DNA from: a virus
DNA length: 35,789 nucleotides
Reading direction: 5' to 3' (one strand)
IMG/VR virus record: IMGVR_UViG_3300031251_000070
Coordinates: 1-35,789 of that record
A program made the position numbers and the translations under genes. Under the pieces are notes generated by a model. That model was not told the origin of the DNA, did not search any database, and worked only from the letters and a program-made list of their open reading frames with translations. Shown here one piece after another: positions 28,998-35,431 of the stretch (within the stretch, counting starts at the first letter, position 1; each line of letters begins with the position of its first letter).

Positions 28998-31444
28998 TCA
29001 ATTCTGCTTTCTTCTGCGTTTTTGAAGTCACACATGCACTTATGCAGCCATTCCGCATCGGTAAAATTCGGTTGTTTCTGGTAGCCGGACTTCTGCAGGA
29101 TGCCCTCTTCCGGGATAGCCATTCGCTTGGGGTAAGTATTGCCGCTGCAGGTGCTATCTTTTACCTCATAGACCCGCTTGACTCCTATCGTCCAACCTTC
29201 CAAGTTGCCGACGAAGTTGAGGAACTGGTTGGAGGCTCGCGGTCGCGTCTCGCCGTTGACCTTGCACCATTTCATGTACGCGCCATACAGATCCATGGAC
29301 GGACACGGGCACACCGGATATCCCATCTCGCCCGATATCCACTCGTTGATGAATCTGGCCTCGGACGGCAGCGAAAGCTGGATCAGGTTCACCTTGGAAT
29401 CAGTCATCGGCGGCCGCTTTTTCGGGTGAAAATCGCCCAGATCCAGCTTGAGAAGGTAGTCGTAGAACGCCTCTATGCCGCCGTTTTCCTGTTCCAGGAA
29501 CAGCTTGTCGTAGAATTCCTCATCCATCGGCGGCGGTGTTCGCACCACCAGGTGCCGGCGATCGTCATTGTCGATCGGCAGCGGCTGGTTCTCGTTGGAT
29601 AGATAGACGATGTTGACCTGGTTGCGCTGTCGGTAGGCGGCCACATTCTTCGGGTTGACGCGGATCCACTCGCCCGTCACCAGCTCTTTCAGCTCGTTCT
29701 TGATGTGCCACATCTCGGCGCGCGTGACGACCTCCTCGGCCAGAATGAACAGCTTGGAGTCTGACCAGTCTGCGTTGAATTTATCTTCCAGCCCACGCTG
29801 GTTGAGCACTGTGGAATAGTCGCCGAATATCTTGGCGTAGGCCTGGAAGAAAGCCGACTTGCCCGTTCCCTGCGGACCGTGCAGGATGATGGCGCTGGAC
29901 ATCTTGGCGCCAGGGTTTTGCAGAGGGTATGCCAGCCAGCGCAGGATCCAGTTGAACACGTCGCGCTGGTTGTTTTCTGCGCTGCATAGGTATTCCAGGG
30001 TGCACAGCATCATGTCGCACTTGCCCAGCTTTGGTTGCATCGGCCAGCCCCGCCATGTGTTTAGCATGACCAGCTTGTCGTTGCCGCCCGGGTCGAACCC
30101 GACCTGATCGAGATAGTATGCACCGCGCGCGATCCAGTCCGGATGTCGCTTGATATCGTCACCGCGTACACCTGCCGGCAGCAAGGCCACCATCTGGTCG
30201 CGGTGGCACACTTTGTTCGTCCACGTGTCGAACAGGTACTTGCCCGTTCCGTCATCGAGCGGCACGAAACGCGCCACGGCTTCATCCAGCGACATGACAG
30301 AAACAGCGGCGCGCCTACCCTCCCCCCCCGGTAATGAAAGTTCCCGCTGCGCGGACGATGAATCGCGCCAGGTGAGGGCATCGAGCTTGGCGTTGACCTG
30401 GTTGGCCACCGTCAGGTGTACGCCCGTCAATATGAACAGGTCGTTGAAGTCGGTGAGTTTCTTGCCCTCTCGCAGATCCACGCCGTCAGCATCGAGAAAG
30501 TCAGGCTTCAACCAGGCCGAATGCTCGATCTCGGCAGTGGCATTGACGGCGGCCGTCACCCCTGGGTTTTCCTTGGTCTGGTAGTCGTCATCCGCGCAGA
30601 ACAGCAGATGCAGCTTGGGGTAGGCCTTGCGGATCAGCTTGCCGGCCTTGGTCAGGTTGTTGGCGGAAAAAGCATAGGCCACGGAATAGCCCGTGGCCTC
30701 ATGCAGTGTAGCTGCTGTGGCATATCCCTCGCCGATCAGCATCACGCCCGTGCGGCGGACGCCACCTATCAGCCCGAAAGTGCCACCCATGGCCATGCCA
30801 GATGGCCAGAATTCCTTGTCGCGCTGCAGTTTTCTGCGTCGTTCATGACCCTTTGGGTAGACGAACTGCAGGCCGCAGACGTTGCCATTGACGTCGTGCA
30901 TGGGCACGACCAGCGCACCATTGGCCACTCGCAGCCGGTAATGGTTGGAATCGTCCAGCCCCTGGATCACCAGGCTGTCCAGGTCGCCCAGTACGCGCAG
31001 GCCGTGAGGCTGGATGCGCTTGACCGTCAGATAATCGTGCGCCTCGCATGGCTGGCACTTGCTCCAGACCGTGGACGCCCATCGCGCCGCCGTCTTGGCC
31101 TCGGCCTTCCGCTCCTCCGCCAGCTTGCGCGCCGTTTCTTTTTGCGAGGCCTGTATCGCGGCCTTGTCTTCCTGCGTGAGCGCCGGGGTGTTGTCATCGC
31201 GCTTCGGCATCTCCAGCTTGGTGTAGCCGTCGTCATTGCCCTGCCAGATACCGAAGGCGCCGACGATGAAGGTGTTGCCGGCTTTGGATGTCCACTCCTT
31301 GAGCCTCGTCCACCCGCGCCGCTCATGCGGGTCATCGAGTACTTTCCAGCGCTGGATCCGCGCATCGAAGGTCAGCTCCTTGTCCAGGATCAGGCCTGCG
31401 GACTCCAGCTGGGCTTTGACGTCGTCGTAATTAATCAAGCTCAT
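28979..31444 (-). CDS. Toprim primase - D5/P4-type helicase
   Basis: This 821-aa replication protein has a possible CxxC pair at 130-133 and a toprim-like domain (VMLIGEGYATAATLHEATG with E239; LHLLFCADDD with D285 and D287). A linker to about 380 leads to an SF3/DUF5906-type helicase: Walker A HGPQGTGKS (to S530), Walker B KLFILAEEV (about 565-571) and the sensor asparagine in YLSNENQPLPIDNDDRRH with arginine fingers at 629-630. The design recalls the P4 alpha protein, which primes, unwinds and binds its own origin iterons. No DNA polymerase gene was found, so the host enzyme must be used. The start overlaps the previous stop by four bases. Confidence 0.92.
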   Translation of the reverse strand: MSLINYDDVKAQLESAGLILDKELTFDARIQRWKVLDDPHERRGWTRLKEWTSKAGNTFIVGAFGIWQGNDDGYTKLEMPKRDDNTPALTQEDKAAIQASQKETARKLAEERKAEAKTAARWASTVWSKCQPCEAHDYLTVKRIQPHGLRVLGDLDSLVIQGLDDSNHYRLRVANGALVVPMHDVNGNVCGLQFVYPKGHERRRKLQRDKEFWPSGMAMGGTFGLIGGVRRTGVMLIGEGYATAATLHEATGYSVAYAFSANNLTKAGKLIRKAYPKLHLLFCADDDYQTKENPGVTAAVNATAEIEHSAWLKPDFLDADGVDLREGKKLTDFNDLFILTGVHLTVANQVNAKLDALTWRDSSSAQRELSLPGGEGRRAAVSVMSLDEAVARFVPLDDGTGKYLFDTWTNKVCHRDQMVALLPAGVRGDDIKRHPDWIARGAYYLDQVGFDPGGNDKLVMLNTWRGWPMQPKLGKCDMMLCTLEYLCSAENNQRDVFNWILRWLAYPLQNPGAKMSSAIILHGPQGTGKSAFFQAYAKIFGDYSTVLNQRGLEDKFNADWSDSKLFILAEEVVTRAEMWHIKNELKELVTGEWIRVNPKNVAAYRQRNQVNIVYLSNENQPLPIDNDDRRHLVVRTPPPMDEEFYDKLFLEQENGGIEAFYDYLLKLDLGDFHPKKRPPMTDSKVNLIQLSLPSEARFINEWISGEMGYPVCPCPSMDLYGAYMKWCKVNGETRPRASNQFLNFVGNLEGWTIGVKRVYEVKDSTCSGNTYPKRMAIPEEGILQKSGYQKQPNFTDAEWLHKCMCDFKNAEESRIEWKEQA

Positions 31445-32181
31445 CGCGCCGTCCTTAATGCGTCATCCAGGTTGCGCACGAACAGCGGGTTGAATTCCTG
31501 GGCGACCACGCGATCGGCGATCGCTTTGAGATCGATGCGCTGTCGATAGTTCGGCCGCTTGATCACCATGAGTATGGGCTTCACAGTCGCGCCATCGCGC
31601 ATCCACACACCCCGCGCCAGGTGACCGCCACGCGACCAGAAAAGCTGGCCGGAGCGCTTGACGTTGCGCCGGCTGCGCGCAGAGTTTGACTTCCAGCTGT
31701 ATGGATCCAGCCCGATGCGGATCTGCGAGACGATCTGGTTGAGCTGACCACGGCTCATGTTGCCGTACTGGTCAAGCGTGGCGCCGGCACCAGGCGCGAC
31801 ATATTCATTCGCACTGATGAGACCTGCTTGTTCCAGCAGCCGCTCTATCCCCTTGCGGTTGCGCGGTCCGCCTGTGAATTCCTGACCGATAATGTAGTCC
31901 AGCGAGTTGGGATTCTTGCCGCCGATGATGGCATCCTTGAGATAGACCATCGCGGTCAGGTCCTGCTTGGTGGCGGGTTTGACGCGCAGCCCTTTCATCG
32001 TGAAGGGAGTCGGTCTGTCGAACTTCTTTCGCATCTCGGCGTAGATCGCCGGCTGCAACTTGTCCTTGGCCACTTGGGTAAGCGTTTTTGCGGCAGCGAA
32101 TGCCACCTGCTTCTGCTTGGCATCGAGTACTGCAGCCAGCCGATTCACGCCAGACATGTCCACGTGGACGCTGATCACCAT
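31441..32181 (-). CDS. gpZ-like / virion-morphogenesis-like protein in the early region
   Basis: This is a basic 246-aa protein with an N-terminal helix (GVNRLAAVLDAKQKQVAFAA, then KTLTQVAKDKLQPAIYAEMR). Next come RPTPFTMKGLRVKPATKQDL and TGGPRNRKGIERLLEQAGLI. A basic C-terminal part has SARSRRNVKRSG and RGGHLARGVWMRDG. The helix followed by a threonine/proline-flanked strand resembles minor tail protein Z of lambda, but the match is by eye. If it is a tail protein its position beside primase is displaced. An alternative is a nucleic-acid-binding early protein. It overlaps primase by four bases. Confidence 0.6.
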   Translation of the reverse strand: MVISVHVDMSGVNRLAAVLDAKQKQVAFAAAKTLTQVAKDKLQPAIYAEMRKKFDRPTPFTMKGLRVKPATKQDLTAMVYLKDAIIGGKNPNSLDYIIGQEFTGGPRNRKGIERLLEQAGLISANEYVAPGAGATLDQYGNMSRGQLNQIVSQIRIGLDPYSWKSNSARSRRNVKRSGQLFWSRGGHLARGVWMRDGATVKPILMVIKRPNYRQRIDLKAIADRVVAQEFNPLFVRNLDDALRTAR

Positions 32182-32220
32182 AGGCGAGCCCCAGTAGGTT
32201 CACCAAGCGTGGCCATTTCA

Positions 32221-32391
32221 CTATGCCCCAAAGCCATACCCTAGCGCTAAATCGGGGTTCGCATTACCCGTGGTTTGATTGGCCAGACAGTACCTTGAAC
32301 AGGGCTTACACTGGATTACGCATTTGACTTTGCATGTGCTGCCAAGTGAAAAGCCACAGCCTTTTATATCAAGTCGGGGGACGGGGATCAT
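32221..32391 (-). CDS. Small cysteine-rich protein, 56 aa
   Basis: The ATG shares its A with the stop of the TraR-like gene (TGATG), so translation is probably coupled. The peptide begins MIPVPRLDIKGCGFSLGS and has six cysteines at 12, 20, 24, 28, 31 and 35 within TCKVKCVIQCKPCSRYC, then a Gly/Asn-rich end. The spacing (x3, x3, x2, x3) suggests metal binding. The remaining 39 bases before the next gene hold nothing recognisable. No family is known to me. Confidence 0.55.
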   Translation of the reverse strand: MIPVPRLDIKGCGFSLGSTCKVKCVIQCKPCSRYCLANQTTGNANPDLALGYGFGA

Positions 32392-32582
32392 CATGGCAAG
32401 CGAAGCTCGTCTCGACAGCGGGCGCAGGCTTGGTTGATCAGTCGCGGACTATCAAAGCCACAGTACTCACAGACGCCGGGCTCGCCCTTGGGAAGGGCCT
32501 TACTGGCCGCAGCAATGTTGGCATCGAGCATTGCCTGCGCCACGTCGTTGGCGCGATCGATTACGTCTCCTCGATCACTCAC
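32391..32582 (-). CDS. TraR/DksA-type zinc finger protein
   Basis: This is a 63-aa protein consisting of an N-terminal helix (DVIDRANDVAQAMLDANIAA) and a C4 zinc finger (CEYCGFDSPRLINQACARC), the arrangement of TraR and phage-encoded short DksA relatives. Such proteins bind in the RNA polymerase secondary channel and can mimic DksA/ppGpp effects on transcription. The GTG start overlaps the cII stop as GTGA. It is in the early leftward operon, so it may shift host transcription soon after infection or induction. Confidence 0.85.
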   Translation of the reverse strand: MSDRGDVIDRANDVAQAMLDANIAAASKALPKGEPGVCEYCGFDSPRLINQACARCRDELRLP

Positions 32583-33025
32583 CGCGCCACTACCATGCTG
32601 CGCAACCGAGACATCAACGCCACGTGCTTGTTTATGAATTCGTATGACTTGGCCTCGACATTGTCCAGCTCCCGCTGCGTCAGGCTGCCATCAGCGATAC
32701 TTGTCTGGAATGATGCGGTGAATTCACCGAGTGCGGTGATGTCATCCATATATGCATCGAGCAACTCCATGTCGGAGATGCCATCAAAGTTGGGGAGCGG
32801 GATCGCCACATGGTTCAGCTCATCGGCCATCGCATGCAGGATGCGGTAGTCCTGAGTGATGTGCTGCATCTTCATTGCCTCATGGAGCGCCAGCTTGTGA
32901 GTGGTCTGAGTCAGGCTGACCTTGTTCTGTAATACGTTGGCGCTCATATCCAGTCGTGGTGCCAATGCTGGGCATCCGCCTGGATAATCGTGAGCCGTGT
33001 TATATGCTGCATCTGCAAGATTCAT
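32579..33025 (-). CDS. cII: CII-like phage regulator (CP76 family)
   Basis: This 148-aa protein begins MNLADAAYNTAHDYPGGCPA and LAPRLDMSANVLQNKVSLTQ, followed by THKLALHEAMKMQHITQDYR and ILHAMADELNHVAIPLPNF. These match the 186-type CII (Phage_CP76) family, which binds DNA and activates establishment of lysogeny. The acidic helical C-terminal part probably mediates oligomerisation. It lies on the cro transcript after the tRNA and UUCG hairpin, where lambda also has cII. A GGGGGTG site precedes the ATG. Confidence 0.9.
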   Translation of the reverse strand: MNLADAAYNTAHDYPGGCPALAPRLDMSANVLQNKVSLTQTTHKLALHEAMKMQHITQDYRILHAMADELNHVAIPLPNFDGISDMELLDAYMDDITALGEFTASFQTSIADGSLTQRELDNVEAKSYEFINKHVALMSRLRSMVVAR

Positions 33026-33079
33026 GGTGATTCACCCCCGTTATCGCCGTTTTAATCGGTCTGCCTCCTGGTTACACTG

Positions 33080-33107
33080 CCCTCCAACATCCGAAGATAT
33101 TGGAGGG
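33080..33107 (-). other. Stable UUCG-capped hairpin in the cro-cII interval
   Basis: On the leftward RNA an eight-base stem CCCUCCAA/UUGGAGGG is extended by AUC/GAU past one mismatch and closed by a C(UUCG)G tetraloop. No U tract follows on the minus strand, so it is unlikely to be a plain terminator. The interval holds nutR and tR1 in lambda. The hairpin may be an antitermination, processing or tRNA-release element. Confidence 0.65.
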
Positions 33108-33197
33108 ACTGTGCAACTACTACGTCAGGAGGAGATCCACAAATCACCAGTTCTCTGGAATAGCCGACTTATATCCGAGTGGGCGCGGTGCACTGCA

Positions 33198-33273
33198 CGG
33201 TTGCAGGGGCTGGACTTGAACCAGCGACCTCTTGGGTATGAACCAAGCGAGCTACCAACTGCTCTACCCTGCG
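33198..33273 (-). tRNA. Initiator-type tRNA-Met (anticodon CAT)
   Basis: This 76-nt gene folds into a full cloverleaf. The acceptor CGCAGGG pairs with CCCTGCA except for a C1/A72 mismatch. The D arm has A11-U24; the anticodon stem CTTGG/CCAAG has the loop TTCATAC; the variable loop is AGGTC; and the T arm is GCTGG-TTCAAGT-CCAGC. The C1/A72 mismatch and A11-U24 are the determinants of bacterial initiator tRNA. Of the three G-C pairs usual in its anticodon stem, only two are present (T29-A41 replaces the first). The encoded 3' end is ACCG, so CCA must be completed by host enzymes. It starts nine bases after the cro stop and must be cut from that transcript. Confidence 0.9.
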
Positions 33274-33282
33274 ATTCTGTTC

Positions 33283-33546
33283 TTATGCGGCCTTTCTCAT
33301 TTCTTCGGGCAGGCCGTCGTGTGGGTGCGGATATAATGTCGGGTCAAGCTCATTCGGCGTCACCCTCCATTCATCGACCTGGCACAACGGCAAAATCCAT
33401 TCTGCCGGCACGTATTGGAATCTATATATCCAGCTCCTCACGGTCCCTTGTCGCAAGGTTTTCCCAGGGCGCAGCTCCATCAGCTTCTTGGCTGTGGCTG
33501 TTTGCCCTCCCAGGCGATCTACGACTTGAGCGAGTAGTTGGAACAT
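33283..33546 (-). CDS. cro: Cro-like (YdaS-type) repressor
   Basis: This 87-aa DNA-binding protein has a helix-turn-helix in LGGQTATAKKLMELRPGKTL and RQGTVRSWIYRFQYVPAEWI, then CQVDEWRVTPNELDPTLYPH, the pattern of YdaS/Cro proteins in prophages. It is divergent from cI with operators between. The ATG at 33546 is only about five bases from the predicted transcription start. No Shine-Dalgarno sequence precedes it, so the message may be leaderless. A TTG seven codons upstream would lie inside the promoter and is rejected. Confidence 0.83.
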   Translation of the reverse strand: MFQLLAQVVDRLGGQTATAKKLMELRPGKTLRQGTVRSWIYRFQYVPAEWILPLCQVDEWRVTPNELDPTLYPHPHDGLPEEMRKAA

Positions 33547-33556
33547 GGGAGGAGAG

Positions 33557-33634
33557 AATAATACCAAAGTATTATTTCTGTCAACTTGTATTTAAATACC
33601 TTGGTATTAGATTTTTCCAAGCCATAGGTATTAA
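33557..33634. promoter_or_regulatory. cI-cro divergent promoters and operators
   Basis: Two palindromic operators are clear: 33559-33574 (TAATACCAAAGTATTA) and 33594-33609 (AAATACCTTGGTATTA). A half site GGTATTA at 33627-33633 may be a third, with centres 35 and 24 bp apart. The leftward promoter has a perfect -35 TTGACA (33579-33584, minus strand) and a -10-like TATTAT (33558-33563) at a short 15-bp spacing inside the first operator. For cI a -10 TATTAA (33629-33634) overlaps the half site and ends nine bases before the ATG. Confidence 0.8.
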
Positions 33635-33642
33635 ATAAAGCA

Positions 33643-33993
33643 ATGAAATTTTCAGAACGACTTATCAAGGCGCGCGAGCATGCCGGCATCACGCAGGAGG
33701 AGCTTGCACTAGCTTCCAAAGTCAGCCAGGGAACAATCTCCAAGATCGAACGTGGCGACTCGGACGAGTCACGTTATGTGGTACAGCTCGCGATCGTCTG
33801 CGGTGTAAGGCCTGAATGGTTGGCTTTGGAAGACGGAGACATGCTGCTGGAGCATGTTTACAAGCCAAACAGCACTGCAGGTAAGATCTACGAGATTGCC
33901 CAGGAGCTGTCAGAATACCAGCGTGGTGTCCTGCTAAAGGTCGGTTTTTCGCTTGCTGAACCAGATGGAGCAGGAAATTCGCACACCCAGTAA
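33643..33993 (+). CDS. cI: cI-like repressor, short form without protease domain
   Basis: This 116-aa protein has a classical HTH_XRE domain: SERLIKAREHAGITQEELAL, then ASKVSQGTISKIERGDSDES, followed by LAIVCGVRPEWLALEDGD. The C-terminal 45 residues (KIYEIAQELSEYQRGVLLKV) look like a short dimerisation helix. The S24/LexA-like autocleavage domain found in lambda CI is absent, so RecA-driven self-cleavage cannot induce this phage directly. No Shine-Dalgarno sequence precedes the ATG, and the predicted start of transcription is within a few bases of it, as in the leaderless cI mRNA of lambda. Confidence 0.87.
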   Translation: MKFSERLIKAREHAGITQEELALASKVSQGTISKIERGDSDESRYVVQLAIVCGVRPEWLALEDGDMLLEHVYKPNSTAGKIYEIAQELSEYQRGVLLKVGFSLAEPDGAGNSHTQ

Positions 33994-34048
33994 TGTAATA
34001 CAATTACAGATACAGACATCTTTCAGGTTCGATTGAAGGGAGACCGCT

Positions 34049-34414
34049 ATGCTGTGGTTCTTTTTGTGGATATTGTTATCGGTAGGTGTTGGATCGCTTG
34101 CCTCTAATTGGGGCAGATCCGCAGCCGGATGGTTTTTCATCTCTGCATTGCTTTCCCCTATCATCGGTGTGGTACTGCTGCTGCTGTTCGGCAAAAACAC
34201 TGCAGGCATGGAGCGCGATGCCATGGTCTATGGTGGCATGATCAAGTGTCCGGATTGCGCCGAACTCATCAAGAGTGAGGCCAATGTCTGCCGTTATTGC
34301 GGCAAAAACCTCAATGAACAAAACGTGGACCATGGCCGACAACCCTCGAATATGGCGCATATCTCTGCTGCTGGCCGCGCTGCTGCTAACCAGCACAGCA
34401 GAAGCGCGGATTAA
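34049..34414 (+). CDS. Membrane protein with zinc-ribbon domain
   Basis: This is a 121-aa protein with two N-terminal transmembrane helices (LWFFLWILLSVGVGSLAS and AGWFFISALLSPIIGVVLLL) followed by a cytoplasmic four-cysteine zinc ribbon (C67-x2-C70, C81-x2-C84: KCPDCAEL, VCRYCGKNL). A GGGAG site lies before the start. It is downstream of cI on the same transcript, so it should be made in lysogens. A superinfection-exclusion role is plausible but unproven. The last 28 codons overlap the HNH gene in another frame and look non-conserved. Confidence 0.75.
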   Translation: MLWFFLWILLSVGVGSLASNWGRSAAGWFFISALLSPIIGVVLLLLFGKNTAGMERDAMVYGGMIKCPDCAELIKSEANVCRYCGKNLNEQNVDHGRQPSNMAHISAAGRAAANQHSRSAD

Positions 34415-34604
34415 GCGTAGCGAGCACGCCAGAGTCGAATTCAAAATAACGCATCCATGCCCTTCAACGGGCATCGATCACGGCCCATGCCCAGGCTGGA
34501 TCATTGATCATATATGGCCACTCAAAAGAGGCGGCCCGGATAGCCCCGATAACATGCAATGGCAAACAGTGGAAGATGCCAAAGAAAAAGACAGATGGGA
34601 ATAG
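34332..34604 (+). CDS. Exported HNH-type nuclease-like protein
   Basis: This 90-aa protein has a signal peptide (IWRISLLLAALLLTSTAEA, about residues 7-25) followed by a compact HNH-like domain: ARIKRSEHARVEFKITHPCP, then GPCPGWIIDHIWPLKRGG with DH60, and DNMQWQTVEDAKEKDRWE with N74. Small proteins of this family are common on prophages and plasmids. The start is taken at the ATG before MADNPRIW because that sets a normal signal peptide; ATG codons 18 and 57 bases upstream are alternatives. It overlaps the zinc-ribbon gene by 83 bases. Expression in lysogens and export to the periplasm are inferred. Confidence 0.78.
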   Translation: MADNPRIWRISLLLAALLLTSTAEARIKRSEHARVEFKITHPCPSTGIDHGPCPGWIIDHIWPLKRGGPDSPDNMQWQTVEDAKEKDRWE

Positions 34605-34620
34605 CCACCGACTGAAACCG

Positions 34621-34642
34621 ACCCGCTGCGTGCGGGTTTTTT
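34621..34642 (+). terminator. Rho-independent terminator after the cI operon
   Basis: The six-base stem ACCCGC/GCGGGT with loop TGCGT is followed directly by TTTTT. It lies 17 bases after the stop of the HNH gene and closes the cI - zinc ribbon - HNH transcript before the next operator-promoter. Confidence 0.85.
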
Positions 34643-34713
34643 ATTACCTTGAGACTATCCGCCAGAATAAAGTGGCGAATAATTTTGTATCGCTCTGTAT
34701 AAATCACCCAATT

Positions 34714-34755
34714 TAATACCTAGGTATTGACAAGTAATAATACCTTGGTATTAAA
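34714..34755 (+). promoter_or_regulatory. Repressed rightward early promoter with two operators
   Basis: Operators TAATACCTAGGTATTG (34714-34729) and TAATACCTTGGTATTA (34738-34753) have centres 24 bp apart. They match those between cI and cro. A perfect -35 TTGACA (34727-34732) begins inside the first operator. A -10-like TATTAA (34749-34754, spacer 16) lies inside the second. Binding of the repressor would block the rightward early operon. The start codon of the first gene is 35 bases downstream. Confidence 0.85.
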
Positions 34756-34788
34756 TGCTCCCGTCGCAACTTCAAAACGGGGTCCAAC

Positions 34789-35154
34789 ATGTACTCACCG
34801 GATAACGGAGCAAGGCTGTCAGCCAGGCGCACGTGGCAGCGTGCAACATATACAGAACGCACCGAAATGCTTGCCGATGCAGGGTTTAAAGACAATCCCG
34901 CACTGCACAACTGGCAGAATTTTGACGAGTTGCCGACAGAGCTCATCGTCGACCTCAATAACGCCCACACCAAAAAACTATCCCAGCCGCACAACCAGCG
35001 TGTCATCGACGTGCTGAAACGTGCGCATGCCAAAGGCTGCAGGCTAGTGATCGACAACGACGGCGAAGTGATCGCCACACCGGAAGTCATGCCGGGGCAA
35101 CGTGTGATCGCCAACATACACAAGCAGCACGCTCTTTTTGAGGAGGTAGCATGA
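34789..35154 (+). CDS. Hypothetical first gene of the rightward early operon, 121 aa
   Basis: This protein, basic in its N-terminal half, has an N-terminal helix (ARLSARRTWQRATYTERTEM), a middle DNPALHNWQNFDELPTELIV and a C-terminal AHAKGCRLVIDNDGEVIATP ending in a short helix (NIHKQHALFEEV). No family was recognised. As the first gene behind the strong repressed promoter it would be among the earliest made after infection or induction, a position often used for anti-host or regulatory functions (inference). Its stop overlaps the next start as ATGA. Confidence 0.68.
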   Translation: MYSPDNGARLSARRTWQRATYTERTEMLADAGFKDNPALHNWQNFDELPTELIVDLNNAHTKKLSQPHNQRVIDVLKRAHAKGCRLVIDNDGEVIATPEVMPGQRVIANIHKQHALFEEVA

Positions 35155-35429
35155 AATACATCACCACATTCTTCTGCGGTGTCGCATTAACCGGCCTCAT
35201 CGTGGCTGCACAGGTAGTCACTACCGACAACCCACCCAAGGCAAAGATGACCAATGAGGTCTGCAGCATGGTGATGCCTGACGTTGGCGAGCGAGTGATC
35301 CTTTGGTTGAGACCGAACGGCGAAGGCGGCCTTTCACTCGACTGGGAAAGGCACCAGGTCGTCGGCTGGGGCATGGTTGAAGTCCCACCACAGACTGGCG
35401 CTGTCAACGTGCCATTGAGCAAAGACTGA
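35151..35429 (+). CDS. Small exported or membrane-anchored protein, 92 aa
   Basis: The start overlaps the preceding stop (ATGA), and an AGGAGG site lies five to ten bases upstream. Residues 4-20 are hydrophobic (ITTFFCGVALTGLIVAA), a signal peptide or anchor. The rest is a small beta-rich domain (GERVILWLRPNGEGGLSLDW, then HQVVGWGMVEVPPQTG). No family was recognised. Its place in the early operon could suit an envelope-acting early protein. Confidence 0.65.
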   Translation: MKYITTFFCGVALTGLIVAAQVVTTDNPPKAKMTNEVCSMVMPDVGERVILWLRPNGEGGLSLDWERHQVVGWGMVEVPPQTGAVNVPLSKD

Positions 35430-35431
35430 TC

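Noticed and set aside
30416-31549. Rightward 377-codon frame opposite the primase
   Set aside because: Antisense shadow of the primase-helicase; no domain or start signal.
33283-33567. Longer Cro beginning at a TTG codon
   Set aside because: The TTG lies within the first operator and upstream of the predicted transcription start, so it could not be translated from that promoter.
32997-33638. Rightward 213-codon frame containing LNQRPLGYEPSELPTALP
   Set aside because: This peptide pattern is the translation of the antisense of a tRNA-Met gene. The frame also crosses cro and the operators in the wrong direction.
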